DNA from: Caulobacter sp. 17J65-9
Lineage (GTDB): Bacteria > Pseudomonadota > Alphaproteobacteria > Caulobacterales > Caulobacteraceae
Direction of reading: 5' to 3'
DNA: 49,914 bases
NCBI RefSeq assembly: GCF_010975005.1
Contig: NZ_JAAIVC010000011.1
Location: 1-49,914 of the forward strand
Shown: positions 8,118 through 16,913 of the stretch, one piece after another
How the letters are laid out: each line of letters starts with the position of its first letter
Position numbering within the stretch: the stretch's first letter is position 1
Made by a program: the position numbers and the translations under genes
Notes under the pieces: model-generated
Told to the model about the DNA's origin: nothing
The model's database searches: none
What the model saw: the letters and a program-made list of their open reading frames with translations, nothing else

Positions 8118-9194
8118 TCATTCGTATGGCAACTCGCCCATGAGCTTGATCATCGCATCCCCTTCGAGCCGGTCGAATGGGATCTCAACATAGTGCGCCG
8201 GGTGACGCGGCAGAGCAGGGCCGTCACCGGCCGCGTTCTTGGTGTAGCCGCTGACGTGCTCGCCGTTCTCCTTCACGTATGGCAGCACGACGATCCGGCC
8301 ATGGTTCTTGGAAACGATTTTTCCGGCTTCCCAAACCGTATCGCCGGCGTCGCTCGCCTTCGATGAGCCGAGCGCCTTCACGACCCACCCAACCTGACCT
8401 TCCGCCTCGTACCAGAAGACGAAGCTGCCAATCACGAGGGCGCGCTTTCCCGCGGCGAGCGCTTCATCCAGGAGCCGTTTAACGCTGGCGAGCTTGAGAA
8501 GCTCATTCGCGCGGGGAAGCAGGACGCGGCGGATTTCGGCCTTGGTCGTGGACCAGTTGAGGCGGGGGCCGAATCCAAAGCCCTCCGAGATTTCGGCTCG
8601 GACCGCCACGCTGGCGTCGTGCGCGCTGAACCGCCGCCAGGGTCGCCCCCAACTCACCCCATCCTTCGAAAGAACGACGGCACGGGACCCGAACGTACCG
8701 ACCATCATGGTCCTGAGGTAGGGCATCTCCCGAGTCTTGGTTATAATCTCTTCGCGGTAGATCTGTGAATTCGGATCGATAACCAGCGCTTCAACAGGAA
8801 TGCGCGGTGTCGCAGCGTGACGCTTGATCGCTTCGCTGCGCATCATGTCTTCCTCTTCGTCGAGCCGCTTGCGCGACACCACGGCCTTGGAAATTTTCAA
8901 GGACTGCGACGAGGCCCCGCTCTCGTTCAGTCGCTCGGGATCAAGATTAATCATGAGGGAGCGGCGGGCCTCTTCCGCTGCCGCCTCAGCAACGGCCCGA
9001 CCCTCCTCGAATATCACCGGCCGGCCGTATGGACCGGTACCGCTTTCAAAGAGCGCCACCCATTTGGGATCGCCATTCGGCGGGCAGACAAGCCGCCTTA
9101 ATGTCCAGACGCCGGAACGCGGATCGAACTTCGCGCGCACGTCGTAGGCCCCCGTCAGGTTCGGGAGGGTCGTTCCGGTGTCGGCCACGGGCAT
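8118..9194 (-). CDS. Unrecognised 358-residue protein
   Basis: I do not recognise a family. ATG 9194 follows a good GAGGA ribosome site by three to four bases and the frame is long, so it is very probably a real gene. There is no signal peptide or membrane segment, so it is likely cytoplasmic. Residues 1-60 look like mixed beta strands (GVWTLRRLVCPP). Residues 65-135 are charged and helical, with EEARRSLMINLDPERLNE and KRLDEEEDMMRSEAIKRH. Residues 150-260 include a strand-rich stretch and a helical stretch, and the C-terminal third is again strand-rich (RALVIGSFVFWYEAEGQVGW). Its DNA is visibly less GC-rich than its neighbours, with AT-rich patches near 8750 and 8890. It lies tail-to-tail with tRNA-Arg, a common insertion target. 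Horizontal acquisition is an inference. Confidence 0.72.
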   Translation of the reverse strand: MPVADTGTTLPNLTGAYDVRAKFDPRSGVWTLRRLVCPPNGDPKWVALFESGTGPYGRPVIFEEGRAVAEAAAEEARRSLMINLDPERLNESGASSQSLKISKAVVSRKRLDEEEDMMRSEAIKRHAATPRIPVEALVIDPNSQIYREEIITKTREMPYLRTMMVGTFGSRAVVLSKDGVSWGRPWRRFSAHDASVAVRAEISEGFGFGPRLNWSTTKAEIRRVLLPRANELLKLASVKRLLDEALAAGKRALVIGSFVFWYEAEGQVGWVVKALGSSKASDAGDTVWEAGKIVSKNHGRIVVLPYVKENGEHVSGYTKNAAGDGPALPRHPAHYVEIPFDRLEGDAMIKLMGELPYE

Positions 9195-9280
9195 TTTCCT
9201 CGGAAGCTCGTATTACTCGCCGCTTGGGGCGGCGGCTTGCTGGCCTTCCACGCTTACCCGCAACTACGGTTGAACGCCCA

Positions 9281-9360
9281 GGCAGTTTAGACGAACTGCC
9301 AGCTCAGGTGATCTGCGAAGGGCGCCGATCGCGCGATCCGCATCCCGCGATCCGCATCCC
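9281..9360. repeat. 7-bp stem inverted repeat and 14-bp direct tandem repeat
   Basis: In the 243-bp spacer between the unknown gene and the serine hydrolase, GGCAGTT (9281-9287) and AACTGCC (9294-9300) form a perfect inverted repeat with a TAGACG loop. Further on, GCGATCCGCATCCC is present twice head-to-tail at 9333-9346 and 9347-9360. No T-run follows the hairpin. The repeats may be regulatory for the unknown gene or simple slippage products. Nothing else was recognised in this spacer. Confidence 0.6.
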
Positions 9361-9437
9361 GAGCGCGAGGGCGCTCCATCGCAGTGGACGTGGTCAGATT
9401 GACCTTCTTTCTGCTCCGGGCGGCATTCCCCACGTCC

Positions 9438-10532
9438 TCAGCTCGAGGCCGCCTGTTCCGATCCCAGCACCCGCCGCGCGAGGCGGAAGCCCAGGCGATC
9501 GGTGTCCATCAGGTTGGTGTTGCCGAGGATGATGATGGTCACGTCATCGTCGAGCATCCTGAGCAGCAGGGTGTTGGCCCCCATGATCCGGCCCGGGCGT
9601 TGGGCGAAGCGATGCTTGCGCCCGTCGACCTCCAGCTCAGAGACCCATAGTCCGAAGCCGTACTCGTCGAGCCCCGGCGTCAGCAGGGCCTTGAGGCTTC
9701 CCGCCGACATCAACCGCCCGCCGTACAGCGCGTTGGAGAAGGCCAGCAGGTCGTCGCACGTCGAATACAGGCCGCCCGCCGCGTACCAGTTCTCGGGATA
9801 GACCGGCATGTCGTTGGCCAGGGGCGCGGCCTCGTCCTTGTAGTAGGTGGGCGCCAGCCGGGCGACGACGCCGGCATGTTTCGCCATCCCGGTCGACTTC
9901 AGCCCGGGCGGGGCGAGAACGCGCCGGGACAGCACCGCCTCATAGCTGTCGCCCTCGACCGCTTCGATGATCTGCCCGAGGATCACATAGTCGGCATTGT
10001 TGTAGTCGAAGGCGGCGCCCGGCGGATTGACGAGCGGGCCGCTGGCGAACTGGTCCATCAGCGCGCGCGGCCGATGCGGCAGCTGATAGGCCGGCATGCC
10101 CCGGGCCGCCGCGTCGGCGTAGCTGGTCAGGCCCTTGTCGAAATTCTCGATGCCCGAGCTGTGGTTGAGCAGCTGCCTGACCGTCACCTGCCCGGCGGCG
10201 GGGCCTTTGTAGTCGGCGATGTAGGTCCGGATCGGCTGGTCGAGATCGATGCGGCCGGCTTCGACCAGCTGCATCACCAGCGTGGCCGTCATCAGCTTGG
10301 TGATCGACGCGATCCGATAAGCGGTGTCGGGGCCGCAGGGTGTTTCGAAGGACCGGTCGGCCAGGCCGAAGCCCTTGCGCAGGACGATCTTCCGCCCCTG
10401 CGCGACGAGCACGCTGCCGGAGAATTCGGTGCTAGTGATCACCTCTTCGATCGGCGACGACGCGGCCGCGTTCGCATTCGACGGAAGCGCCGCAAGGCTG
10501 GCGGCGGCGGTCAGGAAAAGGCGTCTGTCCAC
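9438..10532 (-). CDS. Secreted class C beta-lactamase-type serine hydrolase
   Basis: A 364-residue protein of the beta-lactamase/penicillin-binding (Pfam Beta-lactamase) family, which includes esterases, D-aminopeptidases and carboxypeptidases; the substrate cannot be told. The N-terminus DRRLFLTAAASLAAL then PSNANA is an export signal with a twin arginine. The catalytic SxxK is S76-I-T-K79 in YRIASITKLM and the YxN motif is Y177-N-N179. A third KTG/HxG motif is not obvious near QRPGRIMG. I chose GTG 10532 because it follows AGGGGGA and starts directly before the signal peptide; the longer frame reaches into the promoter palindrome. It diverges from the XRE-cupin regulator, which is its likely controller. 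Confidence 0.9.
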   Translation of the reverse strand: MDRRLFLTAAASLAALPSNANAAASSPIEEVITSTEFSGSVLVAQGRKIVLRKGFGLADRSFETPCGPDTAYRIASITKLMTATLVMQLVEAGRIDLDQPIRTYIADYKGPAAGQVTVRQLLNHSSGIENFDKGLTSYADAAARGMPAYQLPHRPRALMDQFASGPLVNPPGAAFDYNNADYVILGQIIEAVEGDSYEAVLSRRVLAPPGLKSTGMAKHAGVVARLAPTYYKDEAAPLANDMPVYPENWYAAGGLYSTCDDLLAFSNALYGGRLMSAGSLKALLTPGLDEYGFGLWVSELEVDGRKHRFAQRPGRIMGANTLLLRMLDDDVTIIILGNTNLMDTDRLGFRLARRVLGSEQAASS

Positions 10533-10587
10533 GTCGAAGTCCCCCTGCGGCGGCGGATCGGGCTGGTCCCGGCTGGCTGTGCAGCAT

Positions 10588-10607
10588 ATAAGCAATATAT
10601 TGCTTAT
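10588..10607. promoter_or_regulatory. Perfect 20-bp palindromic operator
   Basis: ATAAGCAATATATTGCTTAT is identical to its reverse complement and is strikingly AT-rich for this genome. It sits 15 bp before the TTG start of the XRE-cupin gene and 55 bp from the GTG start of the divergent hydrolase. It contains TATAAG- and TATATT-like -10 sequences. The position suggests that a dimeric regulator bound here would control both genes, most simply the adjacent XRE protein acting on itself and the hydrolase. Confidence 0.75.
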
Positions 10608-10622
10608 GACGGGTAGGGCATA

Positions 10623-11174
10623 TTGCCAAGTACGGTCGCCCCCTCATTCCTGACCTTCGTCGCGGCCAACGTGCGGCGCCTGCGCGTCGCGGCCGGCCTG
10701 AGCCAGAAGGGGCTGGCCGAACGATCGGGCGTCAGTCAGCGCATGATCGGCGCGATCGAGGCCGGAACGAACACGGTGAGCACGGCGACGCTCGACCGGA
10801 TCGGGGTCGTGCTCAACGCGACGCTCGCCGATCTGGTCGGCGATCCCTCCGAACCGCGCAGCCGGGTCGTCGACCGGGTGGGGTGGGTCGGGCCGCACGG
10901 CGGCCAGGGCGTCCTGCGATGGAGCCTGGACGCCCGACGCGAAGTGGACGCGTGGGAGTGGCGCCTGGAGCCCGGTGACCGATACCAGGCCTCCGCCGAT
11001 CCCGACGGCTGGCATGTCATGCTGTTCGTTCTCGAAGGGACGCTCACCGTCGAGATCGGCGAGCGGACCGTTGAGGTCGAAGCGGACGCGTACCTCCTGG
11101 ATAATCGCCAGGATCACGCCTTCTCGAATCGAACCAGCAAGTCCGTGCGCTTCTTCCGCTGCACCAGCTGGTGA
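10623..11174 (+). CDS. XRE-family transcriptional regulator with cupin domain
   Basis: A 183-residue DNA-binding regulator. Residues about 15-70 form a Cro/C1-type helix-turn-helix (NVRRLRVAAGLSQKGLAERS, with SQRMIGAIEAGTNTVS as recognition region). Residues about 85-183 form a small beta-barrel cupin (WHVMLFVLEGTLTVEIGE, DAYLLDNRQDHAFSN). Such proteins usually regulate a neighbouring gene in response to a small ligand bound in the cupin. TTG 10623 is the start that retains the whole N-terminus; a GTG further in is possible. The 20-bp palindrome directly upstream points to autoregulation and control of the divergent hydrolase. Confidence 0.9.
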   Translation: MPSTVAPSFLTFVAANVRRLRVAAGLSQKGLAERSGVSQRMIGAIEAGTNTVSTATLDRIGVVLNATLADLVGDPSEPRSRVVDRVGWVGPHGGQGVLRWSLDARREVDAWEWRLEPGDRYQASADPDGWHVMLFVLEGTLTVEIGERTVEVEADAYLLDNRQDHAFSNRTSKSVRFFRCTSW

Positions 11175-11206
11175 TCCTGGCGGCGCGCTGAGGGGAGGGC
11201 GAGCGT

Positions 11207-11536
11207 ATGGCGACCATCGGCTGGTATCTGCTCGCGGCGCTCAGCGAGATCGCCGGCTGCTTCGCCTTCTGGGCCTGGCTGAAGCTGGGCCGTTCGCCCG
11301 GCTGGATCGCCCCGGGCCTCGCCTGCCTGATCCTGTTCGCCGTCGCCCTGACCCGGGTCGACGCCGCCCACGCCGGGCGCGCCTTCGCCGCCTACGGCGG
11401 GATCTACGTCGCCTGCTCGGTCGCGTGGCTCTGGCTGGTCGAGCGCCAGGTCCCCGACCGCTGGGACCTGCTGGGCTCGGCCGTGGTGCTGGGCGGCGCG
11501 GCGATCGTGCTGTGGGGGCCGCGCGCGGCCGCCTAG
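11207..11536 (+). CDS. YnfA/UPF0060 family small membrane protein
   Basis: A 109-residue protein with four hydrophobic segments filling almost its entire length, the layout of the YnfA family. This family is related to small multidrug resistance transporters, and in some enterobacteria YnfA has been linked to drug efflux. Conserved features include [37 protein letters not shown] and [19 protein letters not shown] 11207 follows GGGGAGGG. Its TAG stop shares bases with the metC stop on the other strand. Confidence 0.95.
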   Translation: MATIGWYLLAALSEIAGCFAFWAWLKLGRSPGWIAPGLACLILFAVALTRVDAAHAGRAFAAYGGIYVACSVAWLWLVERQVPDRWDLLGSAVVLGGAAIVLWGPRAAA

Positions 11537-12699
11537 GCGCCGGTGAGCTCCGCATAGCGGTCGAGGCCCCGGCGCAGGTCGGCGATCAGGTCGGCCGGGG
11601 CCTCCAGACCGACGTGCAGGCGCAGCAGCGGGCCCTCCAGGCCCAGCGGGAAGCTGCGATCGGCGGTGCGGGCGTGCGCGACCAGGGCCAGGCTCTCGTA
11701 GCCGCCCCAGGAGACGCCCAGGCCGAACAGCTGCAGCGCGTCGAGGCAGGCCTCGGCCGCCTCGCGCGGACCGGGCTTCAGCTCCACGCCGAACAGGCCG
11801 CAGGCGCCTGAGAAGTCGCGCTTCCACAGGGCGTGGTCGGGCGACGCGGGCAGGGCCGGGTGCAGCACGCGCGCGACCTCGGGCTGGGCTTCGAGCCAGC
11901 GAGCCACCTCCAGGCCGTTCGTGTGGTGCTGAGGCAGGCGGACGGCCAGGGTGCGCAGGCCCCGCAGCATCAGCCAGGCGTCGTCGGGCGAGACGAACCA
12001 GCCAAGGTCGTCGATCGCGACCTGCACTCGCCGGGCCAGCTTCGGATCGGTGACCGCGATCGAGCCGCCGAACACGTCGGAGTGGCCGCCGACGTACTTG
12101 CTGAGCGCCTGGACGCTGAGGTCGATCCCGTGGTCGAGCGGCTTGAACAGCAGGCCCGCGGCCCAGGTGTTGTCGATCATGGTCAGCACGCCGCGCTCGC
12201 GCGCCAGCCGGGCGATCCCCGGCGCGTCCTGGACCTCGAAGGTGTAGGTGCCCGGGCTCTCCATCAGGATCAGCCGGGTGCGCTCGGCCGCGTGCGCCAT
12301 CACCTCCTCGGGCGTGGCGCGGGGCGGGTGGTAGCGGGTGGTCACGCCCCAGCGCTTCAGGAAGCGGTCGCAGAACCGCCGGGTCGGACCGTAGATCGCG
12401 TCGGTGGCCAGCACCTCGCTACCGGGCTCCAGCACGGCCATCATGGCGACGGTGACCGCCGACAGGCCGGTCGGCGTCAGGAACGCGGCCTGCGCGTGCT
12501 CCAGCTCGCACAGCGCGGCGGTCAGGGCCTGGTGGGCCTGCAGGCCGCTGATGCCGTAGGTGACGCCGCGTGACTGATCGTGGACCTCCGCCGCGCTCGG
12601 CATCAGCACGGTGGTGGCGCGCTCGACCGGCGGGTTCACCGGCCGGCGGTCGGCCGGGCGGCGGGTGGCGTCACGGATGAGCCGGGTGCGTTCGTCCAT
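11533..12699 (-). CDS. metC: Cystathionine beta-lyase (PLP-dependent)
   Basis: A Cys/Met-metabolism PLP enzyme of the cystathionine beta-lyase type, cleaving cystathionine to homocysteine, pyruvate and ammonia. The 388 residues from ATG 12699 have the normal length. Family motifs are the tyrosine-containing substrate loop [15 protein letters not shown], the phosphate-binding [13 protein letters not shown], the [15 protein letters not shown] segment and the PLP lysine (about 201) in [12 protein letters not shown]. The SKYVGGHSD signature favours beta-lyase over gamma-synthase. A GTG two codons upstream (12705) is an alternative start. It is tail-to-tail with ynfA, with stop codons interlocked in CTAG. 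Confidence 0.93.
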   Translation of the reverse strand: MDERTRLIRDATRRPADRRPVNPPVERATTVLMPSAAEVHDQSRGVTYGISGLQAHQALTAALCELEHAQAAFLTPTGLSAVTVAMMAVLEPGSEVLATDAIYGPTRRFCDRFLKRWGVTTRYHPPRATPEEVMAHAAERTRLILMESPGTYTFEVQDAPGIARLARERGVLTMIDNTWAAGLLFKPLDHGIDLSVQALSKYVGGHSDVFGGSIAVTDPKLARRVQVAIDDLGWFVSPDDAWLMLRGLRTLAVRLPQHHTNGLEVARWLEAQPEVARVLHPALPASPDHALWKRDFSGACGLFGVELKPGPREAAEACLDALQLFGLGVSWGGYESLALVAHARTADRSFPLGLEGPLLRLHVGLEAPADLIADLRRGLDRYAELTGA

Positions 12700-12788
12700 A
12701 CCCACGATCTTTCAGGCTTGGCGGAGACTTGCGTTTTAAGCCTGAGGCGTCGCATGGTCGCAAGGTTAAGCGTCCGGCAGGAGGATCC

Positions 12789-13904
12789 ATGCTGAAGCGG
12801 ATCACGGTGGCGGCCCTACTGGCGGTCACGGCGCTGCTGGCGGGCTGCAAGGATCCGGGATCGGCCGTGAGCGAACCGCCGCCGGCGGCCGCGCCGGTCG
12901 AGGGCGTGCCGGACGCGGGCCTGGCCGGCAAGCCGCGGGCCAGCGGCGAGACGCTGAAGGCGATCCGCGCGCGCGGCCGGCTGAACTGCGGTGTGAATAC
13001 GGCCCTGGTGGGTTTCTCCTACACCGACAACCGCGGTCGCTGGCGCGGCTTCGACGTCGACTTCTGCCGCGCGACGGCGGCCGCCGTGCTGGGCGATCCG
13101 GAGGCGGTCCGCTTCGTGCCGTTGTCGTCGAAGGAACGCTTCGCCGCACTGCAATCGGGCGAGGTGGACGTCCTGTGGCGCAACACGTCCTGGACCTTCT
13201 CGCGTGACGCTACGAACGGCCTGGACTTCGCCGGCATCAACTACTTCGACGGCCAGGGCTTCATGGTGCGTCGCTCGCTGGAGTTGAACAGCGCCACCGA
13301 GCTGAACGGCGCGCGCATCTGCGTGCAGACCGGCTCGACCACCGAACTGAACCTGGCCGACTGGTTCCGCGCCAAGGGGCTGAAGTACGACGCCGTCGTC
13401 GTCGACACCGAGGACCAGGCGCGGGCCAACTACGCCAAGGAGGCCTGTGACGCCTTCACCGCCGACATATCGGCCCTGGCCGCGGCCCGCTCGACCATGA
13501 ACAGCCCCAGCGCCCACGTCATCCTGCCGGAGGTGATTTCCAAGGAGCCGCTGGGCCCGGTGGTGCGCCAAGGCGACGACCAGTGGGCCGACATCGTCCG
13601 CTGGGTGCTGAACGCCATGATCCTGGCCGAGGAGTTCGGGATCACCTCGAAGAACGTCGACGAGGTGCGCAAGACCTCGACCAACCCCGAGGTCCGCCGT
13701 CTGCTCGGCGTCGAAGGCGGCTACGGCCGCACGCTGGGCCTCAACGACGAGTGGGCCTATCGCCAGATCAAGGGCGTCGGCAACTACGGCGAGATCTTCG
13801 AGCGCAACGTCGGCCAGGCCTCGCCGCTCAAGCTGGCCAGGGGCATGAACGCCCTGTGGAACGCCAACCCGCCGGGGCTGATGTACGCCCCGCCGATGCG
13901 CTGA
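12789..13904 (+). CDS. aapJ: General L-amino acid ABC transporter, substrate-binding protein
   Basis: Solute-binding protein of the AapJ/BztA type (SBP family 3), which binds polar or general L-amino acids and delivers them to AapQMP. Of 371 residues, the first 21 are a lipoprotein signal ending in LLAGC. The binding fold starts near residue 55 with GRLNCGVN and GFSYTDNRGRWRGFDVDFCR, typical of AapJ. Most Gram-negative AapJ proteins are free periplasmic proteins, so the lipid anchor is notable. ATG 12789 follows AGGAGG. It opens the four-gene aapJQMP operon. Confidence 0.94.
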   Translation: MLKRITVAALLAVTALLAGCKDPGSAVSEPPPAAAPVEGVPDAGLAGKPRASGETLKAIRARGRLNCGVNTALVGFSYTDNRGRWRGFDVDFCRATAAAVLGDPEAVRFVPLSSKERFAALQSGEVDVLWRNTSWTFSRDATNGLDFAGINYFDGQGFMVRRSLELNSATELNGARICVQTGSTTELNLADWFRAKGLKYDAVVVDTEDQARANYAKEACDAFTADISALAAARSTMNSPSAHVILPEVISKEPLGPVVRQGDDQWADIVRWVLNAMILAEEFGITSKNVDEVRKTSTNPEVRRLLGVEGGYGRTLGLNDEWAYRQIKGVGNYGEIFERNVGQASPLKLARGMNALWNANPPGLMYAPPMR

Positions 13905-13918
13905 GCGAAGACCGCGGC

Positions 13919-15088
13919 ATGGGGGAGGGCCGGCGGAGACTTCAGAGGCTCACAGGCGGGTGGGGCGGTCTGGCGTTGCAGGTCGGCCTGGTGGCCGTGC
14001 TCGTCGCGACGGCGTGGTGGATGGGCCACAACGCCGAGGTGAACATGCAGACCCGCGGCGTGGCCTCGGGCTTCGAGTTCCTCGACCGGCCGGCCGGCTT
14101 CGACATCACCCAGACCCTGGTGCCCTACGAGCCGACCGACACCCATCGGCGGGTGTTCCTGGTGGGCGCGCTCAACACCCTGCTGGTCGCGGCGCTGGGC
14201 ATCGCCGCGGCGACGGGGCTCGGCCTGCTGGCCGGGGTGCTCAGGGTCTCGCGCAACTACCTCGCCCGCACGGCGGCCACGGCTTACGTCGAGTTGGCGC
14301 GGAACACGCCGCTGCCGGTGCAGATCCTGGTCTGGTACAACCTGATGCTGGTCGCCCCGCCGCCCAAGGACGCGCTGGGGATCGACGGCCTGATCTTCCT
14401 GACCAACCGCGGCCTCTACCTGCCCAAGCCGGTGTTCAACGCCGAGGGCGGGATCGCGTTTGCGGCGGCTGGCGCGGCGGTGGTCGTGGGCGCCCTGCTG
14501 GCCTCCTGGTTGAAGCGGCGGCGCACCTTCACCGGGCACGCGCCGTCGCCGCGCTGGGGCTGGGCGCTCGCCCTGGCCGGCGTGGTCGCGGCCCTGGTCG
14601 CCACCGGCAATCCCACCGGTTTCGACCTGCCGCATCTGGAGGGCTGGGGCTTCACCGGCGGCGTTTCGCTGGCGCCGGCCCTGACCGCCCTGTGGGCGGC
14701 CCTGTCGTTCTACACCGGCGGCTTCATCGCCGAAGTGGTGCGCGGCGGCCTGAACGCCGTGTCGCCAGGCCAGGGCGAGGCGGCCCGCTCGCTGGGCCTG
14801 GACGAGGGTCAGGCGCTCAGCCTGGTGGTCCTGCCGCAGGCCATGCGGGTGATCGTGCCGCCGCTGGCCAGCCAGTACCTGAACCTGACCAAGAACTCGT
14901 CCCTGGCCGTGATCATCGGCTATCCCGACCTGGTGGCGGTGTTCGCCGGCACCAGCCTCAACCAGACCGGCCAGGCGATCGAGACCCTGGCCCTGGTCAT
15001 GGTCTTCTACCTGGTCATCAGCCTGTCCATCAGCGCCTTCATGAACTGGTGGAACAGCCGCAGCGCCGTCTGGGCGGTGTCGCGATGA
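13919..15088 (+). CDS. aapQ: General L-amino acid ABC transporter permease AapQ
   Basis: Inner-membrane permease of the HisMQ type, 389 residues. It has the AapQ/BztB architecture: an N-terminal membrane helix, a large periplasmic insertion, then the transport helices. The permease coupling loop is EAARSLGLDEGQALSLVVLPQAMRVIVPPLA, where EAA and LPQA contact the ATPase. Other recognisable stretches are VELARNTPLPVQILVWY and KNSSLAVIIGYPDL. It begins 14 bp after aapJ and overlaps aapM by four bases (ATGA at 15085). Confidence 0.95.
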   Translation: MGEGRRRLQRLTGGWGGLALQVGLVAVLVATAWWMGHNAEVNMQTRGVASGFEFLDRPAGFDITQTLVPYEPTDTHRRVFLVGALNTLLVAALGIAAATGLGLLAGVLRVSRNYLARTAATAYVELARNTPLPVQILVWYNLMLVAPPPKDALGIDGLIFLTNRGLYLPKPVFNAEGGIAFAAAGAAVVVGALLASWLKRRRTFTGHAPSPRWGWALALAGVVAALVATGNPTGFDLPHLEGWGFTGGVSLAPALTALWAALSFYTGGFIAEVVRGGLNAVSPGQGEAARSLGLDEGQALSLVVLPQAMRVIVPPLASQYLNLTKNSSLAVIIGYPDLVAVFAGTSLNQTGQAIETLALVMVFYLVISLSISAFMNWWNSRSAVWAVSR

Positions 15089-16164
15089 GCGCGCCGAATA
15101 ACGTTTCGGGCCGTCGCCGCCCGCGCGTGTCGCCGTTCGTCTGGCTGCGCCGCAACCTGTTCGCGACGCCCTTCGACGCCGTGCTCACCGTCGGCCTGAC
15201 GGTCCTGCTCGCCTGGGGCCTGTGGTCGGCCCTGCAGTGGGCGGTGATCGACGCCACCTGGGTGGGTGACAGCCGCGCCGCCTGCGAGGTCCGCGACGGC
15301 GCCTGCTGGGCCATCGTCACCGCCCGCTGGCGCCAGGTGGTGGCCGGCTTCTATCCGGAGGGACACCTGTGGCGGGTCGCCGCCGCGGGCATATGCCTGG
15401 CCATGGCGGTGTCGCCGGTGGTGGTGCGCAAGGGCTGGAGCTTCGCGCTGGCGCCGCTAGGCGTGGTCGGGGCCTTCGCCTTCCTGGGCGGGGCGGGGAT
15501 TCTGCCGCGCGTGCCGACCGAGTACTGGGGCGGGGTGTTCCTGAACTTCCTGATCGGCGTTTCCGGCGCGGTCTTCGCCCTGCCGCTGGGGATCCTGTTG
15601 GCGCTCGGCCGCCGCTCGCACCTGCCGATCATCAAATTGCTGACGGTCGGCTTCATCGAGATCGTCCGCGGCGCGCCGCTGATCACCCTGCTGTTCATGG
15701 CCTCGGTGGTGCTGCCGCTGTTCACGCCCACCGGCGTCAGCCTCGACAAGCTGACCCGGGCGCTGGTGGTCATCACCCTGTTCGAGAGCGCCTACATGGC
15801 CGAGTCCATCCGCGGCGGCCTGCAGGCGGTGCCCAAGGGCCAGGCCGAGGCGGCCCGCGCGCTCGGCCTGGGGCCGTGGCGCACGACCGGCCTGATCGTC
15901 CTGCCGCAGGCGCTGAGCGTCGCCATCCCGGCGATCGTCAACACCTTCATCGGGCTCTTCAAGGACACCACGCTGGTCTACGTCATCGCGCTGCTCGACG
16001 TGACCGGGGTCATGCGCCAGGCGCTGGCCGACTACTCGTGGCAGGGGCTGGAGGCCGAGGCCTACGTCTTCATAGCCCTGGTGTTCTGGATCACCTGTTT
16101 CGCCATTTCCCGCTGGTCCGCGAGGCTTGAGCGCACCGGCGGGCGCCTGAAGGAGGCTCGATGA
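15085..16164 (+). CDS. aapM: General L-amino acid ABC transporter permease AapM
   Basis: Second permease of the transporter, 359 residues, pairing with AapQ to form the membrane channel. It has hydrophobic helices near residues 35-60 and 95-150 and the EAA loop [43 protein letters not shown] is typical of AapM/BztC. It overlaps both neighbours by ATGA (15085 and 16161), so translation of aapQMP is coupled. Confidence 0.95.
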   Translation: MSAPNNVSGRRRPRVSPFVWLRRNLFATPFDAVLTVGLTVLLAWGLWSALQWAVIDATWVGDSRAACEVRDGACWAIVTARWRQVVAGFYPEGHLWRVAAAGICLAMAVSPVVVRKGWSFALAPLGVVGAFAFLGGAGILPRVPTEYWGGVFLNFLIGVSGAVFALPLGILLALGRRSHLPIIKLLTVGFIEIVRGAPLITLLFMASVVLPLFTPTGVSLDKLTRALVVITLFESAYMAESIRGGLQAVPKGQAEAARALGLGPWRTTGLIVLPQALSVAIPAIVNTFIGLFKDTTLVYVIALLDVTGVMRQALADYSWQGLEAEAYVFIALVFWITCFAISRWSARLERTGGRLKEAR

Positions 16165-16895
16165 GCGCCCCCGTCGTCGAGATCTCCGGCCTGAACAAGT
16201 GGTTCGGCCAGACCCACGTGCTGCGCGGGGTCGACCTGACCATCGCCGAGCGCGAACGCGTCGTGGTGCTGGGCCCCTCGGGCTCGGGCAAGTCGACCCT
16301 GATCCGCTGCGTCAACGGCCTGGAGCCCTACGAGGAGGGGACCCTCAGGGTAGCCGGCGTCGACCTGGCCGGCCCGCGGGCCGAGGCGATCGCCGCCAAG
16401 CGCAAGACCGGCATGGTGTTCCAGTCGTTCAACCTGTTTCCGCACCTGACCGTGCTGGAGAACTGCACGCTGGCCCCGATCTGGGTCCGCAAGGTGCCGC
16501 GCCGCCAGGCCGAAGCCGAGGCCATGGCCCTGCTGGAGCGGGTGAAGATCGCCGAGCACGCCCGCAAGTACCCGGCCCAGCTCTCCGGCGGCCAGCAGCA
16601 GCGCGCCGCCATCGCCCGCGCGCTCGCCATGCACCCGGAAATCATGCTGTTCGACGAGCCGACCTCGGCGCTGGACCCGGAGATGGTGGGCGAGGTGCTG
16701 GAGGTCATGACCGAACTGGCCCAGGGCGGCATGACCATGGTCGTGGTCACCCACGAGATGGGCTTCGCCCGCCAGGTCGCCGACCGCATCGTGTTCATGG
16801 ACGCCGGCGAGATCGTCGAGAGCGCCCCGCCGACCGAATTCTTCACCGCGCCCAAGTCGGCGCGCACGCGCGAGTTCCTGTCGAAAATCCTGTAA
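16161..16895 (+). CDS. aapP: General L-amino acid ABC transporter ATP-binding protein
   Basis: ATPase driving amino-acid import, 244 residues. It has a complete set of motifs: Walker [10 protein letters not shown] at 38-46, Q-loop [12 protein letters not shown], signature LSGGQ at 140-144, Walker B MLFDEP at 161-166 and the switch histidine in [16 protein letters not shown]. It is the last gene of aapJQMP, overlapping aapM by four bases. The C-terminus ([14 protein letters not shown]) matches polar amino-acid transporter ATPases. Confidence 0.96.
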   Translation: MSAPVVEISGLNKWFGQTHVLRGVDLTIAERERVVVLGPSGSGKSTLIRCVNGLEPYEEGTLRVAGVDLAGPRAEAIAAKRKTGMVFQSFNLFPHLTVLENCTLAPIWVRKVPRRQAEAEAMALLERVKIAEHARKYPAQLSGGQQQRAAIARALAMHPEIMLFDEPTSALDPEMVGEVLEVMTELAQGGMTMVVVTHEMGFARQVADRIVFMDAGEIVESAPPTEFFTAPKSARTREFLSKIL

Positions 16896-16913
16896 CGGCC
16901 GCGGGGGGCGATC

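Noticed and set aside
8043-8366. A 107-codon plus-strand frame starting between tRNA-Arg and the unknown gene
   Set aside because: It mostly overlaps the unknown gene antisense, has no ribosome site and no recognisable domain.
8001-9437. Attachment-site duplication of the tRNA-Arg 3' end
   Set aside because: No second copy of the tRNA 3' sequence (GGTTCGAGTCCTGCCGGGCG) was found near the unknown gene and there is no integrase, so a genomic island with att sites is not supported.
12700-12788. SAM-type riboswitch upstream of metC
   Set aside because: The 89-bp spacer shared with aapJ shows no recognisable riboswitch core or terminator hairpin.
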